Shown: in pieces, positions 37,342 to 41,234 of the stretch | Layout: every line of letters begins with the position of its first letter | Numbering within the stretch: position 1 is the stretch's first letter | Source of the DNA: a virus | Virus record (IMG/VR): IMGVR_UViG_3300009127_000013 | Location: 1-41,234 of that record | DNA: 41,234 nucleotides | Reading direction: 5' to 3' (one strand) | The notes under the pieces: generated by a model | Databases searched by the model: none | Seen by the model: only the letters and a program-made list of their open reading frames with translations | What the model was told of the DNA's origin: nothing | Made by a program: the position numbers and the translations under genes

Positions 37342-37728
37342 TTAAACATCTTTAAAGAGTTTGAGGATTTTGTGCTTAAATCTACGACATTTGTCGGTAT
37401 TTAGCATTACATCCTTATCTGTAAGCCGGCAGAGTTTAAACCCCCTTCTTTTCATAAGACGCTCTCTCTTTCCTTCATGTTCCCTCCAGCCCTTATTTCT
37501 GTTTGCATGTGAAGATCCGTCAATTTCAATGGCGATTTTATGTTTAAGTATGCAGAAATCTATTAAAATAATAAAGGTCGAGGAATAAAAGAGAGGGTAT
37601 TGGAATATGTGCTTGATTTTGTGTTTCTTTAGGAAAGTTCGGAACTTTTTTTCGGAGAAGGTAGCTTTCCGCCGGTTTTGCTTTATGTATTTTTGGCAAG
37701 TTTTTCTTATCGTTTTACGAAAGTCCAT
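37342..37728 (-). CDS. DUF559/Vsr-like endonuclease
   Basis: A 128-aa protein of the PD-(D/E)xK-type DUF559 group: a basic N-terminus, SEKKFRTFLKKHKIKHIFQY, then the catalytic region ILIDFCILKHKIAIEIDGSS (D and E-x-D) with HANRNKGWREHEGKRERLMK and GFKLCRLTDKDVM. Family members resemble very-short-patch repair nucleases. It overlaps the replication-O-like gene by 22 bases and is placed in the DNA-metabolism block. A role in phage DNA processing or host DNA breakdown is possible. Confidence 0.8.
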   Translation of the reverse strand: MDFRKTIRKTCQKYIKQNRRKATFSEKKFRTFLKKHKIKHIFQYPLFYSSTFIILIDFCILKHKIAIEIDGSSHANRNKGWREHEGKRERLMKRRGFKLCRLTDKDVMLNTDKCRRFKHKILKLFKDV

Positions 37729-38027
37729 TTCTCATAATCCTTTTCAAGGCTCAATTTAAACTTACGAGGCCCTTTCCACTCTATGCGCACCATGCAAGAA
37801 TGTTCCATTTCAATTAGGATATTTTTAATATACTCCTCCGAGATTCGCAATGTAGTCGCAAAAGAAGTAACGTTTGAGATAACTTCTTTCCTATTCCAAC
37901 CATATGTCAGCCGGATAATAAGCAAAGCAACTCTAAGCCAAGTAGGATTTGTTATGTATTTATAAATAGCTTGTAAAAGCTCATTCGCTATTTTAGTATA
38001 GCCGTGTTCGATCTGCGGACTTGCCAT
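37707..38027 (-). CDS. Replication protein O-like N-terminal domain
   Basis: A 106-aa protein matching the N-terminal winged-helix domain of phage replication proteins: SPQIEHGYTKIANELLQAIY, LRVALLIIRLTYGWNRKEVI, SFATTLRISEEYIKNILIEM. In lambda-like O proteins this domain binds origin iterons, followed by a helicase-loader part, which is missing here (whole O about 300 aa). It may act alone or with a separate helicase not in the window. GGTGA-type repeats near the right end could be an origin. Confidence 0.75.
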   Translation of the reverse strand: MASPQIEHGYTKIANELLQAIYKYITNPTWLRVALLIIRLTYGWNRKEVISNVTSFATTLRISEEYIKNILIEMEHSCMVRIEWKGPRKFKLSLEKDYEKWTFVKR

Positions 38028-38028
38028 T

Positions 38029-38328
38029 TTAATTGCCCCTTATGTTGAATTTACTATCTGCGTCTATCAAGCCCTTACCTTTAACAACAAGGTTTTCAAG
38101 CCATATTTCTCTATTGTGGTTTAAGGCGTCAAATACAGGTTGCCACCTTACAAAATTCCCCATGCCCGGTTGGAGGAAAGTCCTCCAAGACTTGCCTTCT
38201 GTATCCTTGAAGAACATCCAATACATCAGTTTTTTGTTGTATTTGCTGATGTCTTTTTGTATCGAATAGGTTTTGCGGTTACATATTTGTTGACAGTGGG
38301 GACAATGGAAGTCATTTCTGCCTCGCAA
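38029..38328 (-). CDS. Small protein with Cys/His zinc-finger-like start (99 aa)
   Basis: RNDFHCPHCQQICNRKTYSI, then KLMYWMFFKDTEGKSWRTFL and LNHNREIWLENLVVKGKGLI. One CxxC with a further Cys/His could bind zinc. It overlaps the recT 3' end by 17 bases. Likely a DNA-metabolism accessory protein; family unknown. Confidence 0.5.
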   Translation of the reverse strand: MRGRNDFHCPHCQQICNRKTYSIQKDISKYNKKLMYWMFFKDTEGKSWRTFLQPGMGNFVRWQPVFDALNHNREIWLENLVVKGKGLIDADSKFNIRGN

Positions 38329-39424
38329 GGTCTTGACATCTGCGACAGAAAATTTTATTCATAAAGTTCTTTTTAGAATACTCCACTACCCTTGGATCGT
38401 TTATTACGGTTCCACACTTGCCGTTTTGACACACTATAACCTCCGGCGCCTTTTCCTCTGGAGGTAGCACTTCCGGCACTTCCTCCTTAGCGTTTAATTC
38501 AGCCATATAGTTTTGGCAATGTTCAGTAACTTGCGCCAGTTCCTTTTTGTTAAGGTCGCGCATCATCGCCTCTTGGTTGTTCTTAAAGTAGTTCATAAGT
38601 TCTTCGCCGGTTTTACAGGTGGAGGCACCTTCCCTATATTGATCAAGCTTGGTCTTGGGTGTGTTGCCGGTTACCAATTCGCTATATCGAGTAGCTATGG
38701 TTTCTTCTGCCACAAGCCTATCAGCGTCTATAAGTTGCTTTAATTCAGTATCTATGCTCCTCTTAAAGAGGTTGACTTTCTCCGGATCCGTTATCTTGGG
38801 GAGTTCTTCGCGAATTGTGAACATCAGTTCCGAATAGTGCTCTTGATACTTCTCGCCTTGGAGCATTTCCTCTGACTTTTCAACAGTAACGGCTATTTCT
38901 TCATTGTCTAAATGAGCCTCGATTTCTTCTGGAGTGTAAATGCCTGCGATAACGTCGGGAGCAACTACTCTCGCACACATAGAGATAGCCCTTGCTCTGC
39001 ACATATTCTTTGGATATTTCTTCCAATTATCCTTGTAGTTAAGGCCGGCATTTCTTGCGTCGTCCAGAGAAAAAGTAACCGTGTAAGGCGACATACCTTT
39101 TCTTTTCATCATAACCGTGCATTTCTTATCCGTATCGTCAATTTTGATATCCTCAAGTTTCTCGCTTTTATAGAGGAGTGAAAGCATAAGTTGAGACGCC
39201 AAAGCAGTCTTGTTATCTACGATAAAGATATTCCGGATCGCCTCCATAGGGGGAAGCCCAAGTTCTCTGCCTGTCTCCATTACCAATACTGCCTGTTGCG
39301 CTGTCCGGATTTGTTTCGGCAGGAACCCTGTCTTGACCATTTGATCTGCCACCGCAAGATTTTTATTCCAATTTGTTGATAGGTCGTTCTCGCTCCTTAC
39401 TGCCAATCCTCTTTCTCCGTTCAT
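38312..39424 (-). CDS. recT: RecT-family single-strand annealing protein
   Basis: A 370-aa protein. The RecT core has DQMVKTGFLPKQIRTAQQAV, GRELGLPPMEAIRNIFIVDN, ALASQLMLSLLYKSEKLEDI, the KYPKNMCRARAISMCARVVA segment and PDVIAGIYTPEEI, all typical of RecT/Redβ-like annealing proteins that promote recombination of phage DNA. The C-terminal part (about 200-370) is extended, helical and ends with a zinc-ribbon-like CQNGKC...CRRC set. No RecE or lambda-type exonuclease gene is visible in the window. It starts by ATGA-type overlap with a 95-aa gene. Confidence 0.9.
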   Translation of the reverse strand: MNGERGLAVRSENDLSTNWNKNLAVADQMVKTGFLPKQIRTAQQAVLVMETGRELGLPPMEAIRNIFIVDNKTALASQLMLSLLYKSEKLEDIKIDDTDKKCTVMMKRKGMSPYTVTFSLDDARNAGLNYKDNWKKYPKNMCRARAISMCARVVAPDVIAGIYTPEEIEAHLDNEEIAVTVEKSEEMLQGEKYQEHYSELMFTIREELPKITDPEKVNLFKRSIDTELKQLIDADRLVAEETIATRYSELVTGNTPKTKLDQYREGASTCKTGEELMNYFKNNQEAMMRDLNKKELAQVTEHCQNYMAELNAKEEVPEVLPPEEKAPEVIVCQNGKCGTVINDPRVVEYSKKNFMNKIFCRRCQDLARQK

Positions 39425-39708
39425 AATTCAATCCTCCTGTTTAAGTCAAGAAGAAGGTGGTTTGTGTTTAAAATTCTTGTCTTTATTTCCTTCAATACGT
39501 CAGTTAATGTTGCACTTGGAGGGGGAGGGGGTTCTTTAGCAATAGCTTCCCCTGGTGTAGGAGGGGTGGGAGTCAACGCCGATTGAATTTTTCCTTCAAG
39601 CTGTGCTACAAAATTTGACTGCTGATCCAAGACATTTAAAATCTGCTCAACTTCCTTAGTTACTTTACTTTGAGTCTTTTCCGTTGTTAGCCCTCCTGTT
39701 CCATTCAT
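39421..39708 (-). CDS. Hypothetical protein with Pro-rich linker (95 aa)
   Basis: MNGTGGLTTEKTQSKVTKEV, a helix EQILNVLDQQSNFVAQLEGK, a Pro-rich linker PTPPTPGEAIAKEPPPPPS and a second helix LTDVLKEIKTRILNTNHLLL. Two helical segments joined by a flexible linker. It is next to recT; possibly an accessory of the annealing protein. Unrecognised. Confidence 0.5.
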   Translation of the reverse strand: MNGTGGLTTEKTQSKVTKEVEQILNVLDQQSNFVAQLEGKIQSALTPTPPTPGEAIAKEPPPPPSATLTDVLKEIKTRILNTNHLLLDLNRRIEL

Positions 39709-39716
39709 AAAACCTC

Positions 39717-39848
39717 CTATTGTTTATTGAAACTTTTTTCAATTTCCAAAGCCTCGTCGCGTGATTTAGTTACTTCAACGCGAATCATTTTAAATATATT
39801 CTTATAAATTTGACGCGTCTCTTTGATTAAATCTACGACTTCCAGCAT
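39717..39848 (-). CDS. Small helical protein (43 aa), in frame after a TAG
   Basis: ATG 39848 encodes MLEVVDLIKETRQIYKNIFK and a charged helix MIRVEVTKSRDEALEIEKSF. The upstream 68-aa gene ends in TAG exactly in the same frame, 18 bases before this ATG. The ATG has no clear ribosome site. It may be an independent small gene, or the C-terminal part of a readthrough product. Confidence 0.45.
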   Translation of the reverse strand: MLEVVDLIKETRQIYKNIFKMIRVEVTKSRDEALEIEKSFNKQ

Positions 39849-39866
39849 CGCGGATTCTAAATTCTG

Positions 39867-40073
39867 CTACACATCTGCTTTTGATATTTTCGCCTTTCGA
39901 GGTTTTCCTTTTTTTTCGATACCAAGAAGGCGCCGGACAACTTGTATTTTCCAAGACGGGAGAGCAATGCCATAACTCTTGAAATGCTGTATTATGTCCT
40001 TTGGTTTCCTTTGCTCCCTAACCATACTTTCCAATTGTTGCTGATGAACGTCAGATAAAATAAGCTTCGCCAT
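39867..40073 (-). CDS. Small DNA-binding-like protein (68 aa)
   Basis: MAKLILSDVHQQQLESMVRE, then QRKPKDIIQHFKSYGIALPS, WKIQVVRRLLGIEKKGKPRK and a basic end. The helix-turn-helix spacing and Lys-rich tail suggest nucleic-acid binding. AAGGAGG precedes the ATG. It ends with TAG. Function unknown. Confidence 0.5.
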   Translation of the reverse strand: MAKLILSDVHQQQLESMVREQRKPKDIIQHFKSYGIALPSWKIQVVRRLLGIEKKGKPRKAKISKADV

Positions 40074-40083
40074 AATAACCTCC

Positions 40084-40710
40084 TTATATTCTTACCGAGA
40101 GTTCATCCTCTTGGTAGACTTCAATTCCATCTATCTTAAGATCGTTAGACGCGACACCGTGGACATTTTTAGAGTGAGCCCTCAAAAGTCCGTTAATCTT
40201 CTTCTCGTCTAATATCCAATATTCCTTAGGGATTTTGCTTTCATCTGCCACTTTCCACTTCCATACTTTCTTGGTAAAAGACTTGCCAAGCCCTGAATCT
40301 ATCGTTACCTTGGGCTTTTCGTTGACAGTAACGGGCACATTGGAAGTATCAGTCTCAAGAAAACTACTGGTAATCTCTCTTTTTTCCTTTTCTTCCTGTG
40401 CTTTCCGCGCCTGTTCTATCCTTACCCAACCGAGCAGTTTATCCTTAAGGATTGCCTCCACCTCTTTTAACGGCGAAGTAATTACCTTGAATAGATCGTT
40501 GATGGTCTTAACGTGATCCTGCAACGGCTTGACAAAAAACTTTCTCCTGTCTTCTGCTATCTTAAAATACTTCTTACACTCCAAGAGAAGATTATTGGCG
40601 TGTTTTGACTCTAACTCCGTTTTCACTTCCATTGACTTTGCTTTGGTGATCAAGGCAGGAACATTTTTCTCAACAATTTGGACTTGTTGATCATTGCGAA
40701 TATCTTCCAT
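40084..40710 (-). CDS. Phage recombination/replication accessory protein (coiled coil)
   Basis: A 208-aa protein with two helical segments (LESKHANNLLLECKKYFKIA, DRRKFFVKPLQDHVKTINDL; then VRIEQARKAQEEKEKREITS) and a beta-type C-terminus (KVWKWKVADESKIPKEYWIL, GIEVYQEDELSVRI). Proteins with this plan, including VKPLQDHVKTINDLFK and the FTKKVWKWKV...IPKEYW segment, are common beside recT in phages. They have no known catalytic function. Confidence 0.6.
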   Translation of the reverse strand: MEDIRNDQQVQIVEKNVPALITKAKSMEVKTELESKHANNLLLECKKYFKIAEDRRKFFVKPLQDHVKTINDLFKVITSPLKEVEAILKDKLLGWVRIEQARKAQEEKEKREITSSFLETDTSNVPVTVNEKPKVTIDSGLGKSFTKKVWKWKVADESKIPKEYWILDEKKINGLLRAHSKNVHGVASNDLKIDGIEVYQEDELSVRI

Positions 40711-40719
40711 AAACCCTCC

Positions 40720-40833
40720 TTAGTTTAAAAAGAAACTTATCGTTATAATCACGGTCGCTAATAAAATACAAACACCCACAACTTTTGCATTAAACGGAGC
40801 TTCTTCTAAGCGTCTTTTGTAATAGTCGTCCAT
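40720..40833 (-). CDS. 37-aa single-pass membrane peptide
   Basis: ATG 40833 after AAAAAGGAGGTTTT encodes MDDYYKRRLEEAPFNAKVVG followed by VCILLATVIITISFFLN. A soluble charged start and one hydrophobic helix. It is the first gene of the right minus-strand block. Function unknown; the ribosome site is strong. Confidence 0.55.
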   Translation of the reverse strand: MDDYYKRRLEEAPFNAKVVGVCILLATVIITISFFLN

Positions 40834-40852
40834 AAAACCTCCTTTTTAGCGT

Positions 40853-40900
40853 GGTGAATAAAAGGTGAAAAAATGGTGAGGCGAAAGGTGTCCGAGGAGC
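40853..40900. repeat. GGTGA-type AT-rich short repeats (possible iterons)
   Basis: GGTGAATA (40853), GGTGAAAA (40864) and GGTGAG (40875) follow at about 11-bp steps; more copies lie at 41016 (GGTGAATT) and 41092 (GGTGAATT). They precede A/T runs. Short regularly spaced repeats near a replication-O-like gene can be origin iterons or regulator sites; this is suggestive only. Confidence 0.35.
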
Positions 40901-40963
40901 ATTGGTGCTAACCAACGCTTGTGGGGGAAAGCCCCACCCTTCCGCCCCATGTTGAAGGCGGAC
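40890..40963. ncRNA. Structured RNA candidate with three hairpins
   Basis: On the plus strand: AGC-TTGGT / ACCAA-GCT (40898-40919), GTGGGG-GAAAG-CCCCAC (40921-40937) and TCCGCC / GGCGGA (40941-40962). GTCCG (40890-40894) can also pair with CGGAC (40959-40963), enclosing or competing with the third hairpin. The same pairs exist on the minus strand, where this would be a 5' leader of the right block. No known riboswitch was recognised. Confidence 0.45.
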
Positions 40964-40970
40964 ATAAAAA

Positions 40971-41006
40971 AAAAGAGAGGATAGAGTAAAATCTATCCTC
41001 TCTTTT
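40971..41006. terminator. Bidirectional rho-independent terminator
   Basis: AAAAGAGAGGATAGA (40971-40985) and TCTATCCTCTCTTTT (40992-41006) form a perfect 15-bp stem with a 6-nt loop. T-rich tails occur on both strands (TTTT ATTT on plus; nine T on minus). It can end plus-strand transcripts and minus-strand transcripts arriving from the right. Confidence 0.85.
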
Positions 41007-41132
41007 ATTTGTGTAGGTGAATTTTTTTTTACCCTCAGACATATTTTCGTTACCTTCTATTCTCTTTATGTCCGAAGGTCTATTTAATTCTGGTGAATTA
41101 TTTTAAGTATCTGTCAAGATACATTATAGGCG

Positions 41133-41234
41133 CTTTGGCTTCACCTCGAATACAGCTAGTTTATAGGGTTCAAGCTCTGCTCAGGTGTCTACGCATCCCT
41201 TTATAAACCGCTGAGCGAAGCGAAGTAATTTTTT
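41133..41234 (+). ncRNA. Second structured region with terminator-like end, partial
   Basis: GTTTATAGGG (41159-41168) pairs with CCC/TATAAAC (41197-41208, two-base bulge) around a 28-nt loop. CTT-TG-GCTTC (41133-41142) pairs with GAAGC-G-AAG (41217-41225) around the whole. T-rich bases TAATTTTTT follow to the window end. A roughly 95-nt folded RNA ending in a U-tract is suggested. The rest lies outside the window. No open frame of note. Confidence 0.4.

Noticed and set aside
40861-40970. Serine-tRNA-like shape (GCT in a loop and a long variable-arm-like hairpin)
   Set aside because: The candidate anticodon loop has six bases, the stem has an A-C mismatch, there is no T-loop of the TTCGANN type and no acceptor stem pairing, so it is not a tRNA.
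1-41234. CRISPR array or transposon ends
   Set aside because: No regularly spaced repeat/spacer series, no transposase-type gene and no terminal inverted repeats apart from the 28-bp element pair.

Overview
The window looks like most of a tailed-phage (or prophage) genome, probably with podovirus-type virions, from an uncultured bacterial host. It has a large and a small terminase subunit, a portal, a scaffold-like protein, an HK97-fold-type major capsid protein and adaptor, nozzle and fibre-like proteins. No tape-measure gene is visible. Genes are tightly packed, often with ATGA or TAATG start/stop overlaps, and most have strong AGGAGG-type ribosome binding sites. The host cannot be named from the sequence. 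The cobalamin-type radical SAM, YfhO-like and TMTC-like genes suggest an environmental Gram-negative-type host with an elaborate glycan coat, but that is inference.

Layout. (1) 1-15852, minus strand: virion morphogenesis. In transcription order: small proteins, terminase, portal, scaffold, capsid, decoration-like protein, repeat-rich surface proteins, LamG protein, adaptor, nozzle, fibre and a partial membrane protein at the window edge. (2) 15853-16699: a divergent, mostly non-coding control region with a G-rich homopolymer, a minus-strand terminator, a 28-bp element shared with 37.27 kb, an array of TTGAGTA half-sites and a near-consensus sigma70-type promoter. (3) 16700-18908, plus strand: a ribbon-helix-helix regulator, tiny membrane and soluble proteins, a short RadC/JAMM protein and a cell-wall hydrolase fused to a zinc ribbon and a membrane segment. 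(4) 18894-37248, minus strand: a long operon-like cargo island with four glycosyltransferase family 2 enzymes, four radical SAM enzymes (two with full B12-binding-type N-termini), two methyltransferases, GDP-mannose 4,6-dehydratase, a sugar-type cupin, a deacetylase-like protein, YfhO-like and TMTC-like membrane proteins, a GroES-like co-chaperonin, an HNH endonuclease and many very small, often cysteine-rich proteins. (5) 37342-40833, minus strand: DNA metabolism, with a DUF559-type nuclease, the N-terminal domain of a replication-O-like protein, RecT and accessory proteins. (6) 40834-41234: non-coding, with GGTGA repeats, a group of hairpins, a bidirectional terminator and a second structured region running off the window.

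How it may work together. The right-hand genes would act early (annealing, replication initiation). The plus-strand block carries regulation and lysis. The left block builds the virion. The cargo island has the parts to make or remodel a surface glycan or glycolipid: a nucleotide-sugar enzyme (Gmd), a cupin, GT-A transferases, membrane GT-C-like proteins, methyltransferases and B12/radical SAM chemistry. The simplest hypothesis is remodelling of the host surface (receptor masking, superinfection exclusion) or virion glycosylation. None of this is proven by sequence. The island, its start-less glycosyltransferase next to an HNH gene, and the paired 28-bp elements are the most unusual parts of the window.
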